This document shows positions 44,130 through 52,812 of a stretch of DNA of 54,080 nt, piece by piece (position 1 is the stretch's first letter; every line of letters begins with the position of its first letter). Where the stretch lies: assembly GCA_016874535.1 (NCBI GenBank), contig VGUA01000011.1:1-54080 (forward strand), read 5' to 3'. A model generated the notes under the pieces. It had not been told where the DNA came from. It did not search any database and saw only the letters and a program-made list of their open reading frames with translations. The stretch comes from Gammaproteobacteria bacterium. Lineage in GTDB: Bacteria; Pseudomonadota; Gammaproteobacteria; Ga0077536. Position numbers and translations under genes: made by a program.

Positions 44130-45578
44130 ATGACCGAGCCCGTTCAGCCCCGGAAGCCAGACTCGACGAACGCCCAGAGCGGACCGCGTCCAAAGCCACC
44201 GAGCATCGATGCCCTGCTCAAGGCGCCGGCCTGTCAGGACTTGCGTGAACGCCACGGCCATGTGCCGCTGGTAGCCGCGTTGCGTGAGGCCAGCGCCGAA
44301 CTGCGCGCACGGCAGGAGCCGCTTTCACCGGAGGCGGTCACAGCGTGGATTCTCACCAGCGCAAGTGAGCGCCTGCACGCGGCGGCGCAATCCAGCCTGC
44401 GTCCGGTGTTCAACCTGAGTGGTACGGTGCTCCATACCAATCTCGGACGCGCCCCACTCGCCATCCCCGCACTGGAGGCGATCGGACGGGTCGCCGGCAC
44501 TGCGAGCAATCTGGAATACGACCTCGCCACCGGTCGCCGTGGCGACCGGGATGTGCACGTGGAGGCGCTGATCTGCCGGCTCACCGGTGCCGAAGCGGCG
44601 ACTGTGGTGAATAACAATGCCGCCGCCGTGATGGCGGTGCTCGCGGCGCTCGCGCGTCGGCGGGAAGTGATCGTGTCGCGCAGCGAGCTGGTGGAGATTG
44701 GGGGTTCCTTCCGGGTGCCGGATGTGATGGCGACTGCCGGTGCGAAGTTGCGCGAGGTGGGCACCACCAATCGTGTGCATCTGCGGGATTTTGCGACGGC
44801 TATTGGTCCTACCACTGCGCTCATGATGAAGATTCATCCGAGCAATTACCGCATCGAGGGCTTCACCGCCTCGGTGGCCGAGACGGAGCTGGCGGCATTG
44901 GCACGCGAGCACGGCATTCCTTTCGTGAACGATCTCGGCAGCGGCACCCTCGTCGATTTTCGCGAGCTCGGTTTGCCCCATGAGCCGACCGTGCAGGAAG
45001 CTCTCGTGGCAGGTACGGATCTCGTCACTTTCAGTGGTGACAAACTGCTGGGAGGGCCGCAGGCCGGTTTCATTGCCGGACGGGCTGATCTCGTGCGGCG
45101 GATCAAGAAACATCCCATCGTGCGCGCCCTGCGCGTGGACAAACTGATCCTCGCCGCGCTGGAAGCCACGCTCAAGCTCTACGCGGATCCCGAGCGCGCA
45201 CGCACCGGAATTCCGGCGCTGCGTCTCCTGTCCCGCCCACTCCCCTCGCTGGAAGCGGCTGCCGAGCGGCTCCTGCCACCCGTGCAACTTGCCATGGCAG
45301 GAATTGCCGAAGTTGGCATCGCGGCGTGTCGCAGTCAGATCGGTAGTGGCGCACTGCCGGTCGATCTGCTGCCGAGCTGTGCGCTGGTACTCACGCCGAG
45401 GCGTCGGGGCGGCAAGGCTGTGGAGCACCTTGCGGCAAGCCTGCGGGCGTTGCCGCGGCCGGTGATCGGGCGTCTCCATCAAGGCGCGCTCCATCTCGAT
45501 CTGCGTTGCCTGGAAGAAGTTGACGAGCGTGTGTTTGTGGACCAGCTCGCTTTGTTGTCGAAGGCCGCCTCGCCATGA
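44130..45578 (+). CDS. selA: L-seryl-tRNA(Sec) selenium transferase
   Basis: SelA converts Ser-tRNA-Sec to Sec-tRNA-Sec with selenophosphate on a PLP cofactor. The 482-residue sequence has NLSGTVLHTNLGRAPL, the tRNA/active-site region NLEYDLATGRRGDRD, NNNAAAV, and the PLP lysine Lys305 in FSGDKLLGGPQAG. The ATG at 44130 is chosen because it starts the recognisable N-terminal domain; 36 nt of open frame precede it. It overlaps selB as ATGA. It is diverged by one short promoter region from a selenoprotein gene. Confidence 0.97.
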   Translation: MTEPVQPRKPDSTNAQSGPRPKPPSIDALLKAPACQDLRERHGHVPLVAALREASAELRARQEPLSPEAVTAWILTSASERLHAAAQSSLRPVFNLSGTVLHTNLGRAPLAIPALEAIGRVAGTASNLEYDLATGRRGDRDVHVEALICRLTGAEAATVVNNNAAAVMAVLAALARRREVIVSRSELVEIGGSFRVPDVMATAGAKLREVGTTNRVHLRDFATAIGPTTALMMKIHPSNYRIEGFTASVAETELAALAREHGIPFVNDLGSGTLVDFRELGLPHEPTVQEALVAGTDLVTFSGDKLLGGPQAGFIAGRADLVRRIKKHPIVRALRVDKLILAALEATLKLYADPERARTGIPALRLLSRPLPSLEAAAERLLPPVQLAMAGIAEVGIAACRSQIGSGALPVDLLPSCALVLTPRRRGGKAVEHLAASLRALPRPVIGRLHQGALHLDLRCLEEVDERVFVDQLALLSKAASP

Positions 45579-47509
45579 TTGTGGCCACGGCCGGCCACGT
45601 CGATCATGGCAAGACCACACTCATCCGTGCCCTGACCGGAGTGGAGACCGACCGCCTGCCCGAAGAGCAGGCCCGCGGCATGACCATCGACCTCGGCTTT
45701 GCCTATCTGGAATTGCCGGGCAGCGCGGAAGTCATCGGTTTCGTGGATGTGCCGGGGCATGAGCGCTTCGTGCGCAACATGCTGGCCGGGGTGGCCGGCA
45801 TAGACTTCGCCCTGCTGGTGATTGCCGCAGACGATGGCCCCATGCCGCAGACGCAAGAGCATCTCGCCATCCTGGAACTCCTCGGCATCACACGTGGTGC
45901 CGTGGCCCTGACCAAGGTCGACCGCGTGGATGAGGAACGCGTGCACGAAGTGACGGCTGAAGTGGAGGCCTTACTGGCCGCCACACCGCTGGCAGGCAGC
46001 CCGATCATTCCGGTGGCGGCCCCCGCGGGGCGCGGCGTGGAGACCTTAAAAAAAAGTCTCCTCTTTGCGCAGGCGAATCGCACACGCGGCAAGACAGAGG
46101 CCCGGGGCCATTTTCGTCTGGCCATCGACCGGCGGTTCATTCTGGAAGGTGCGGGACGCGTGGTCACGGGCACGGTCTACTCCGGGCGCGCGGCACCCGG
46201 CGACGAGCTCTGCATTGCCCCCGCCAATCTCGAAGTGCGGGTGCGCTCGCTGCATGCTCAGAATCGCGCGAGCCTGGAGGCAACGGCCGGCCAGCGTTGC
46301 GGCGTGAATGTGTCTGGTGGCGATCTGCGTCGGCACGAGATCCACCGCGGTGACTGGCTGGTTGCCCCTGCGCTCGCCAGCACCTGTACGCGGCTTGGCG
46401 TGCGACTGCGCCTTGCGCGGGACGAGGCGCAGGCTCTCAAGGACGGCACTCCGGTGCATGTGCATCTGGGTGCGGCCGACCTCGGTGGGCGCGTTGCATT
46501 GCTGGAAGGCGCGACACTCGCACCGGGCGAGACGATGTTCGCGCAGTTGCAGCTGGACGCTCCGGCCCTCGCCGTGCAGGGCGATCGTTTCGTGCTGCGT
46601 GACCAATCCGCTCGTCGCACTCTGGCCGGTGGCGAAGTGCTGGAAGCGGTGCCATGGCCGGGCAAGCTCTCGCGGGCGCGGCGCCTCGAGTTGTTGCAAG
46701 CCTTGGCCTTGGAAGAGCCCATGGCGCGCCTTGCTGCGTTGATGGAATCCCAACCGGAAGGCGTGAGTCCGGCATGGTTTGCCCGCAATACGAATCTGTT
46801 GCCGGAAGATCTGGCGCGCCTCACCGCCCACCCGCAATGCCGGGAACTCGAACTCGTGCGCGATGGGGTGCGATTGCTGGGCGCGACACGCCTGGAGGCA
46901 TTGCGCACGGCAATCCTGCACACCGTGCGCGCCCACCATCTTGCCGACCCTGCCCAGACAGGATTGCCGGAGCCACTGTTGGCACGTACCTTGGCTGCTC
47001 GCGAACCCCCCGAGCTGCTGCGCGCTGTCACCGAGCAGCTGGTGCGCGAGGGCGGGATCGCCCGGCGTGCAGGCCAGCTCTGCGATCCGGCTCACACGCC
47101 GGTGCTACCCCCCGCGGAAGAGCGTCTGCTGGAGCATGTGGCAGCTGAACTCAGGCGCCACGGGCGGCAGGCCCCCGCGCTGCACGACATGCCGGAACCC
47201 ATGCAGATTACTGTCGAGGTGCTCAAGCCCTTCATGGAGCGCATGGCGAAGCTCGGTCACCTGCACCAGGTGGGCCGCTATCGCTACTACCTGCCGGAAA
47301 CCCTGAAGGAATTGGCCCATTGTGCCGAAACACTCTCGGAGAGCTCTGATAGCGCCTGCTTCACTGCCGTTCAGTACAAGGAATACTGCGGTATCGGGCG
47401 CAACGTGACGATCGAGCTCCTCGAATATTTTGACCGTGTGGGCCTGACCCGAAGGCAGGGCCAGACGCGCCGAATGCGGCAGCGGGTGAGGCAGGTTCTG
47501 GGGGCTTGA
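45575..47509 (+). CDS. selB: Selenocysteine-specific elongation factor
   Basis: This 644-residue GTPase delivers Sec-tRNA-Sec to UGA codons marked by a SECIS. G1 is GHVDHGKTT at 7-15, G3 DVPGHERF, G4 TKVDR. Domains II-III follow to about 340, then the C-terminal winged-helix array that binds the SECIS hairpin (for example ITVEVLKPFMERMAKLGHLHQVG and ITIELLEYFDR-like end). The ATG overlaps the selA stop as ATGA. Length is normal for bacterial SelB with four winged helices. Confidence 0.97.
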   Translation: MIVATAGHVDHGKTTLIRALTGVETDRLPEEQARGMTIDLGFAYLELPGSAEVIGFVDVPGHERFVRNMLAGVAGIDFALLVIAADDGPMPQTQEHLAILELLGITRGAVALTKVDRVDEERVHEVTAEVEALLAATPLAGSPIIPVAAPAGRGVETLKKSLLFAQANRTRGKTEARGHFRLAIDRRFILEGAGRVVTGTVYSGRAAPGDELCIAPANLEVRVRSLHAQNRASLEATAGQRCGVNVSGGDLRRHEIHRGDWLVAPALASTCTRLGVRLRLARDEAQALKDGTPVHVHLGAADLGGRVALLEGATLAPGETMFAQLQLDAPALAVQGDRFVLRDQSARRTLAGGEVLEAVPWPGKLSRARRLELLQALALEEPMARLAALMESQPEGVSPAWFARNTNLLPEDLARLTAHPQCRELELVRDGVRLLGATRLEALRTAILHTVRAHHLADPAQTGLPEPLLARTLAAREPPELLRAVTEQLVREGGIARRAGQLCDPAHTPVLPPAEERLLEHVAAELRRHGRQAPALHDMPEPMQITVEVLKPFMERMAKLGHLHQVGRYRYYLPETLKELAHCAETLSESSDSACFTAVQYKEYCGIGRNVTIELLEYFDRVGLTRRQGQTRRMRQRVRQVLGA

Positions 47510-47519
47510 AAACATCGGC

Positions 47520-47700
47520 ATGCAATATCTGAGGGGATTGGCGCAGTGATCTGTGCCGCAGGGCACGCACTGCATTCCTCTCCTGATGCATCACAGGTAC
47601 GGCTGTTCGGCGTGGAGATGTTTTTTGTCATCAGCGGATTCGTTTCCGCATTTGCCTTGGTTCGAATGGGAAATGCATATTCCCGGCCACGCGACGCCAC
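47520..47700 (+). pseudogene. Decayed N-terminus of an acyltransferase-3 (OafA-like) gene
   Basis: An ATG at 47520 starts MQYLRGLA in one frame, the usual opening of acyltransferase-3 membrane proteins, then hits TGA at 47547. The family continues in another frame as VICAAGHALHSS followed by VRLFGVEMFFVISGFVSAFAL (to about 47660), the conserved first membrane helix. So there is one frameshift, and homology stops soon afterwards. This is a remnant of an exopolysaccharide/O-antigen acylase gene. Confidence 0.7.
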
Positions 47701-48129
47701 GCCACGCCACGCCGCAAGGCTTTTCGCTGGAACGCTAGTACGCCTGCTACCGTCCTTGACGGGGCGCCATCACAGGGCAGTGGCGAGCGTCGTGCTATAA
47801 GGCATGGTCGTGCACCAATGGTTGGCAAAGCCGATGCTGCGCATTCTGCGCAAGTGTTGGCGGACATCGGGAGAGATCATCGAACGCACGGTTCATCCCG
47901 CTCACTTGCCTCATCCGGTGCTCGACAGACCGGACGTTCCTGAATCGCAAACGTCGGAGCCAGAAGGCGGGTATCGAAATGGTTGGCCAAATGCAGCCTC
48001 GCCAAGGTTCTGACCGGTAGAGCAGGCATCGGGAATACGAGCTGGCACTGGCCGTGTACTCCCCCACCGTCCCAGCAAGAATGGAGCCCGTCTAACAGTG
48101 CCGCGCTGACTTGCGCTAGCATCAACCCC
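47701..48129. other. Non-coding stretch before selC
   Basis: About 430 bp with no recognisable gene on either strand. It starts with a tandem CGCCACGC(CACGC) run at about 47692-47712 and leads to the tRNA gene. A weak -10-like TAGCAT (48117-48122) ends 7 nt before the tRNA. Confidence 0.45.
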
Positions 48130-48225
48130 GGAAGAGCGACATCTCCCGGTGGGGTGCCCGGACTTCAAATCCGGTGAAGCCTGCAGATGCAGGCTTGGCA
48201 GGTTCAACTCCTGCCTCTTCCGCCA
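48130..48225 (+). tRNA. selC: tRNA-Sec (anticodon TCA)
   Basis: The 96-nt gene, with encoded CCA, folds as a tRNA-Sec. The acceptor GGAAGAG pairs with CTCTTCC, with discriminator G. The D-stem is an unusually long 6 bp (CATCTC/GGGGTG). The anticodon arm CCGGA-CTTCAAA-TCCGG places TCA in the loop. A long variable arm of 8 bp has a 4-nt loop (AAGCCTGC-AGAT-GCAGGCTT). The T-arm is GCAGG-TTCAACT-CCTGC. UGA decoding, the long D-stem and the big variable arm are decisive. I count 7+5 bp in the acceptor/T branch instead of the usual 8+5. Confidence 0.96.
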
Positions 48226-48331
48226 CGCATTTAATAAATACAATTACTTATAGTTATTTAATGGTTTTACATACCAACCCGCTTACCAACTTAAAATCAC
48301 TGGATGCCCCCCACGTGTCGACCTCCCGTGA
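48226..48331. other. AT-rich strip between selC and the IS fragment
   Basis: 48230-48300 is strikingly AT-rich (TTTAATAAATACAATTACTT and similar) within a GC-rich chromosome. It directly follows the tRNA 3' end, a favoured integration site, and is followed by a broken insertion sequence. I interpret it as the leftover of an integrated island, with no identifiable att duplication in the window. Confidence 0.5.
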
Positions 48332-48943
48332 TCAGGTCCACGCATAACTGGAGTTATTCGGGCTGTGTAACTGTCGGTACTCGACGGGGGTGAGCCCATC
48401 GAGGGCGTTGTGAGGGATCTCCTCGTTGTAGTCGTTCAGCCACCGCTCGGTGTGCTCCCGGACCTCGTTGAGGTTGCGGAACACGTACAGATCAAGCACG
48501 CCCTTTCGGTAGCTGCCATTAAAACGTTCGATGAAGCCGTTTTGCATCGGACGGCCTGGCTGGATGAACTCCAGCTTCACACCCTTGGCGTCTGCCCATT
48601 CAGCCAGGGCAATCGCGACAAACTCAGGACCGTTATCGAGCCGCAGCCTTTCCGGATAGCCTCGCCAGGCCGCGATGCGGTCCAGCGTGCGGATAACCCG
48701 GCTGGCCGGTAGATTCAGATCGACCTCGATTGCCAAGGCCTCACGGTTATAGTCGTCGACCACATTGAAGGTGCGGAAGCGGCGACCGTCCCAGAGCGCG
48801 TCAGACATGAAGTCGGCAGACCAACAGGCGTTGACTCGCTCGCCCGGAGCCAGCGACTGGGGATGACGGGACGGTAAGCGCCTTTTCCCCCGCCGGCGTT
48901 GGTTCAGCCGCAACTCGCAGTACACCCGATGCACCCGTTGGCA
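48332..48943 (-). pseudogene. IS3-family transposase OrfB, 5'-truncated
   Basis: This is the C-terminal ~200 residues of an IS3-group (IS407/IS2-like) DDE transposase. The first Asp is in CWSADFMSD, the second in RLDNGPEF, and the Glu in GFIERFNGSYR, 35 residues after the second Asp, so the catalytic triad is intact. The N-terminal part and OrfA are missing. The sequence begins abruptly at CQRVHRVYCELRLN at about 48943, where it joins an acyl-CoA dehydrogenase fragment. The terminal inverted repeats were not identified. Confidence 0.85.
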
Positions 48944-49446
48944 GTCCGTCGCGCCGTTGTCGCGAAAGGCGCTGTGCCCGCGGCCGCCGCGCCCGCGCCG
49001 CCCTCCGAAAAAGGCTGCGCATAGACCTTGCCCTCGCCGATGATGCGTGCGTAATGCCCCGCCCGGCGGCGTGCATGGTCTGCCCGTTCCGGCGGGGTCA
49101 TGTCCAGCGCATCGGCCAAAGCCCCGGACCACAGGCAGGAGCAGACATGCATGTTGAAGGTGAGGGCCGTCGCGCCGCAGTAACGGCCGAGTTCGGCGGC
49201 AGCCAGCGAATACGCGCGAAAATCCGCGCCCAGGCCACCATATTCCACGGGCACGCAGATACCGAGCAGGCCTTCCGCGCGCAGGTCGACATAGTTCTCC
49301 ACCGGGAATCGCGCCTCGCGATCGATGGTGGCCGCCCGCGCGGCAAACCGTTCGCTGCCCAGACGGCGGGCCAGTGCGGTCAGTTCTTCTTCCTGTGGCG
49401 TGAGACGAAAGGCGCGTGCATCAAAAATCGGGGCATCGAGGCTCAT
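48944..49446 (-). pseudogene. Acyl-CoA dehydrogenase, 3'-truncated by the IS fragment
   Basis: Residues 1-~165 of an acyl-CoA dehydrogenase are present: the N-terminal helical domain and the start of the FAD/substrate strand (LLGICVPVEYGGLGADFRAYSL, then KVYAQPFSEGGAG and GTAPF). The middle beta domain and C-terminal catalytic base are lost at about 48944. The ATG at 49446 overlaps the stop of the NicX-like gene as ATGA, so this was the second gene of an operon. It cannot be active. Confidence 0.85.
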
Positions 49447-50477
49447 GTCAGGCGGCCTTCCTCCACCACCGTCCGGTCGTCGAGCCGGATGGTGCAAGCT
49501 CTGAGCGGCAAGTCGAAATGGCCTTCCGTGAAGCGCCCCGCCACCTCGTTGGCGCCGGTCGAGTACAGGAAATTGCCGGCAAAGGCGCGCAGCTCGGTAC
49601 CGTTGAAATCCCGCTGGTCGTACATCGCGAGCGCCTCGTAGCGCGCGGCCGGATTGAGCCCCCAGCCGACATGCGACACGCCGTAGGCAGCATTGTCACC
49701 CCAGGCCGCGAAGTAGCGTCGCATCAGCTCCGCATCCGTTCCGGAACCCTCGATGCGCGTCACATGATCGTTTTCTATCGTCAATTCCACCCGGGATTCC
49801 AGATAGCGCTTGAAGGTGAGGTTCACATCGCCCACGTCGAGCACCAGGCGACCGTTCACGGCCCCCGGGGCGGGAAAATTGACCACGATGCCCCCCGGCC
49901 AGTGCGCCACCATGCCCGGTTTCGCACACCATCCCCACACGCCACCGTTGCGGGCTTCACGCAAATCTATGCGCAGATCCGTGCCCGCCGCCGAGCTCAC
50001 CTGCATCAGGCTGGCAGCTCGGCAGGCCTTGATGGCTTCGCGTACCACCGCCTCGTCCTCCGGCTTGGGCACCAGTCGCTCCAGTGCTTCCGGGTGTTCA
50101 TTGGACACCATCATCACGCGCGCGCCGCTGGCCAGGATCTCGGGCAGTTGCGGGGCGTGCAGCAGCCCCTCCACGGTGAGATCGATCACCACCTTGCATG
50201 ATTTCAGCGCGGCCAGCGCAGCGATCTGCCCGTTCAGCGCCTGACTGGCGCCGGTGGAGCGCACCGGCACCGGCGCCTGCTGATGAGGCGTCGGAACCAC
50301 CACCTGCGCGGCGGAAATGCCCATATTGCCCAGCGCCAGCCGTGCTAGCTCGAGGTTGAGGGGCCGTGACTGCGTTTCGGCGAGCAGCACCACCTCCTCG
50401 TTGGTGTCGATCTTGCAAAGCTCAAAGACCCGTTGAAAGGCTTTTATCCATTGCGGTTCCAGTCGATCAGTGAACAT
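49443..50477 (-). CDS. NicX / M29-peptidase-fold protein (2,5-dihydroxypyridine dioxygenase-like)
   Basis: This 344-residue protein belongs to the family shared by 2,5-dihydroxypyridine 5,6-dioxygenase (NicX) and M29 aminopeptidases. The likely metal residues are the His in SHVGWGLNPAARY (near 268) and the His-x-Asp pair in EGHFDLPLR (near 321), a pattern matching NicX's two His and Asp. It would cleave a hydroxylated pyridine ring in nicotinate or pyridine breakdown, but an aminopeptidase or other ring opener cannot be excluded. GGAG precedes the ATG. It is co-transcribed with the truncated acyl-CoA dehydrogenase. Confidence 0.7.
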   Translation of the reverse strand: MFTDRLEPQWIKAFQRVFELCKIDTNEEVVLLAETQSRPLNLELARLALGNMGISAAQVVVPTPHQQAPVPVRSTGASQALNGQIAALAALKSCKVVIDLTVEGLLHAPQLPEILASGARVMMVSNEHPEALERLVPKPEDEAVVREAIKACRAASLMQVSSAAGTDLRIDLREARNGGVWGWCAKPGMVAHWPGGIVVNFPAPGAVNGRLVLDVGDVNLTFKRYLESRVELTIENDHVTRIEGSGTDAELMRRYFAAWGDNAAYGVSHVGWGLNPAARYEALAMYDQRDFNGTELRAFAGNFLYSTGANEVAGRFTEGHFDLPLRACTIRLDDRTVVEEGRLT

Positions 50478-50652
50478 GCCGCGCTCCAGGGTGATTGCGC
50501 GGAGGATTCAAGCATTGCGGGGTGGCCGTGGTCCAGCGCGGAACGCTGGATCACGCAACTCGTGCACCGTTAAACTCGGTCGCGCGTACTGCGGGGGCGG
50601 TACGTCATGCGCCCGGTTGCAGGGCGAGCGACTTGCGGGAGGATTCCTGTTG

Positions 50653-51429
50653 ATGAATACACCACTGATGAACCGTGGACGCTGGCTTGCTCTCGCGGCC
50701 GGTCTCAGCCTGGCCGCTCCGGCCGTGGCTGTGGATCAGGTCATTGCCGAGGGCGAGAAGCGGGTCCAGGAAAACACTTCGGCCCAGGCCGAGGTGGACA
50801 AGCTGGACGACCGCAAGCGCGACCTGGTGGCCGACTACGCCACTGCGCTCAAGGTCGTCGACGGTCTCAAGGTCTACAACGCCCTGCTGCGCAAACAGGT
50901 GGACAACCAGCAGTCCGAACTTGCGGTGCTGGCCGATTCCATGGACAAGGTGTCGGTGATCGAGCGTCAGATCTCGCCCTTGATGCTGCGCATGGTGGAG
51001 GGGCTGGACGAATTCGTGCGCCTCGATGTGCCTTTCCTGGCCGAGGAGCGCAGCAAGCGCATCGGGGATCTCCGCGCCATGATGGAGCGGGCCGATGTGA
51101 CGGCGGCCGAGAAGTTCCGCCGGGTCATCGAGGCTTTCCAGATCGAGAACGACTATGGGCGTACTCTGGAAGCCTACCGGGGAACGCTCGAGGTGGATGG
51201 CACCAGCCAGCAGGTGGACTTCCTGCGCGTGGGCCGCGTGGCACTGCTGTATCAAAGTCCCGGCGGCGAGCGTAGTGGCCGCTGGAATCAGGGCACACGT
51301 TCATGGGAACCCCTTTCCGGGGCCGAATTCCGGGCCTATATCGCACGTGGCCTTGCCATGGCGCGCAAGCAGTCCGCGCCCGACCTGCTGGTCCTGCCGG
51401 TCGCTGCAGCCGAGGGGGTGGGCCAATGA
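50653..51429 (+). CDS. DUF3450 periplasmic protein of a TonB-ExbB-ExbD system
   Basis: This 258-residue protein has a signal peptide (MNRGRWLALAAGLSLAAPAVAV region) and a long coiled coil (about 40-110), then a small domain (RVGRVALLYQSPGG ... WNQGTRSWEPL). It matches the DUF3450 family that heads TonB2-type operons in gammaproteobacteria. GGGAGGA lies upstream of the ATG at 50653. It overlaps the next gene as ATGA. Its probable role is to couple the ExbB/ExbD motor to the envelope, but this is not established. Confidence 0.85.
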   Translation: MNTPLMNRGRWLALAAGLSLAAPAVAVDQVIAEGEKRVQENTSAQAEVDKLDDRKRDLVADYATALKVVDGLKVYNALLRKQVDNQQSELAVLADSMDKVSVIERQISPLMLRMVEGLDEFVRLDVPFLAEERSKRIGDLRAMMERADVTAAEKFRRVIEAFQIENDYGRTLEAYRGTLEVDGTSQQVDFLRVGRVALLYQSPGGERSGRWNQGTRSWEPLSGAEFRAYIARGLAMARKQSAPDLLVLPVAAAEGVGQ

Positions 51430-52802
51430 TCATGCGATTCCCGCCTTTGCTGCATACCGCGGCCGCTGTGGCGCTGCTGGTGTGTTCATCCCTGGTGGCG
51501 GCAGAGGAAGTTTCCCTCGACGCGCTGCTGCAGACCGTGCGCGAAGGCCGCGCCAACGATGCCAAGGCCAATGCCGAGCGCGTGCAGGCATTCAAGGCGG
51601 CCGCTGGCGAACAGGCACAACTGCTGGCCTCGCTCGGGAGCGCCCGCGCTGCCGAAGAAGGACAATCCCAGAAGCTGGAGGCCGAATTTGCGGCCAATGA
51701 CATCAAGCTCGCCGAGCTCGAAACAGCCCTGAACGAGCGACTGGGCTCGCTGAAGGAACTGTTCGGCGTGCTGCAGCAGGCCGCCGGCGACACGCGTGGC
51801 CAGTTCGAGAATTCCATCACCCAGGTGCAGTTCCCGGATCGCACCCGGTTCCTGGCCGACCTCGCGCAGAAGATGGGCAACAGCAACCGTCTCGCCTCGC
51901 TGGAAGAAATCGAGCGGCTGTGGTTTGAACTGCAACAGGAGATGACCGAGTCCGGCAAGGTGGTGCGACTGCCGTTGAAAGTGGTGGCGGCCGATGGCAC
52001 GGAAGCCGAGCGCGAAGTCATTCGCGTGGGGGCCTTCAATCTCACGGCCGATGGCAAGTATCTGGAGTACATGCCGGAGACGGGCCGGGTGGTGGAGCTC
52101 GCACGCCAGCCGCAGGATCGCTTTCTGGACTATGCCGGGGAGCTGGCGGCGGCCCGTGAAGGCGTGGTGCCTTTCGGCCTGGACCCCTCACGTGGCCAGA
52201 TCCTCTCCCTGCTCGTGCAGACGCCGAGTTTCCGGGAACGCCTCACGCAGGGCGGGCTGGTCGGTTACATCACCATGGCGCTCGGCGTGGTGGGCGTGCT
52301 GATTGTCCTCGAGCGCCTGCTCACGCTGGGCGCGCTCGGAATCGCCATCCGCAAGCAGGCGAGCAATCTGGATGCCCCGGGCAACAATCCTCTGGGGCGC
52401 GTGGCTGCGGCCTACCGGGCTCACAGCCAGGCTGACACGGAGGTGCTGGAGCTCAAGCTGTCCGAGGCCATCATGAAGGAAACGCCGCGCTTCACGCGCT
52501 GGCTCATGGCCCTGAAGATCATTTCCGTGGTGGCGCCCCTGCTCGGGCTGCTCGGCACCGTCACCGGCATGATCATCACCTTCCAGGCCATCACCCTGTT
52601 TGGCACCGGCGACCCCAAACTCATGGCAGGGGGTATTTCGCAGGCGCTCATCACCACGGTGCAGGGTTTGTGTGTGGCGATTCCCACCGTGCTGCTGCAC
52701 ACCCTCGTTTCCAGCCGAGCCAAGCGCCTGGTGCAGGTGCTGGAAGAGCAGGCGGCCGGGATGCTGGCCAGTCACGCCGAAGCCAGACTGGCAGGGGCCT
52801 GA
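51426..52802 (+). CDS. Large ExbB/TolQ-type proton channel with periplasmic extension
   Basis: This 458-residue protein has a signal peptide (FPPLLHTAAAVALLVCSSLVAAE) and a periplasmic coiled-coil domain (about 30-270). The MotA/TolQ/ExbB channel domain follows in the last ~180 residues, with three membrane helices (GYITMALGVVGVLIVLERLL, VVAPLLGLLGTVTGMIITFQ, then ALITTVQGLCVAIPTVLLHT). It is about twice the size of ordinary ExbB, as in the ExbB-with-extension group found beside DUF3450. The ATG at 51426 overlaps the DUF3450 stop. Confidence 0.9.
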   Translation: MIMRFPPLLHTAAAVALLVCSSLVAAEEVSLDALLQTVREGRANDAKANAERVQAFKAAAGEQAQLLASLGSARAAEEGQSQKLEAEFAANDIKLAELETALNERLGSLKELFGVLQQAAGDTRGQFENSITQVQFPDRTRFLADLAQKMGNSNRLASLEEIERLWFELQQEMTESGKVVRLPLKVVAADGTEAEREVIRVGAFNLTADGKYLEYMPETGRVVELARQPQDRFLDYAGELAAAREGVVPFGLDPSRGQILSLLVQTPSFRERLTQGGLVGYITMALGVVGVLIVLERLLTLGALGIAIRKQASNLDAPGNNPLGRVAAAYRAHSQADTEVLELKLSEAIMKETPRFTRWLMALKIISVVAPLLGLLGTVTGMIITFQAITLFGTGDPKLMAGGISQALITTVQGLCVAIPTVLLHTLVSSRAKRLVQVLEEQAAGMLASHAEARLAGA

Positions 52803-52812
52803 GGGACCGCGC

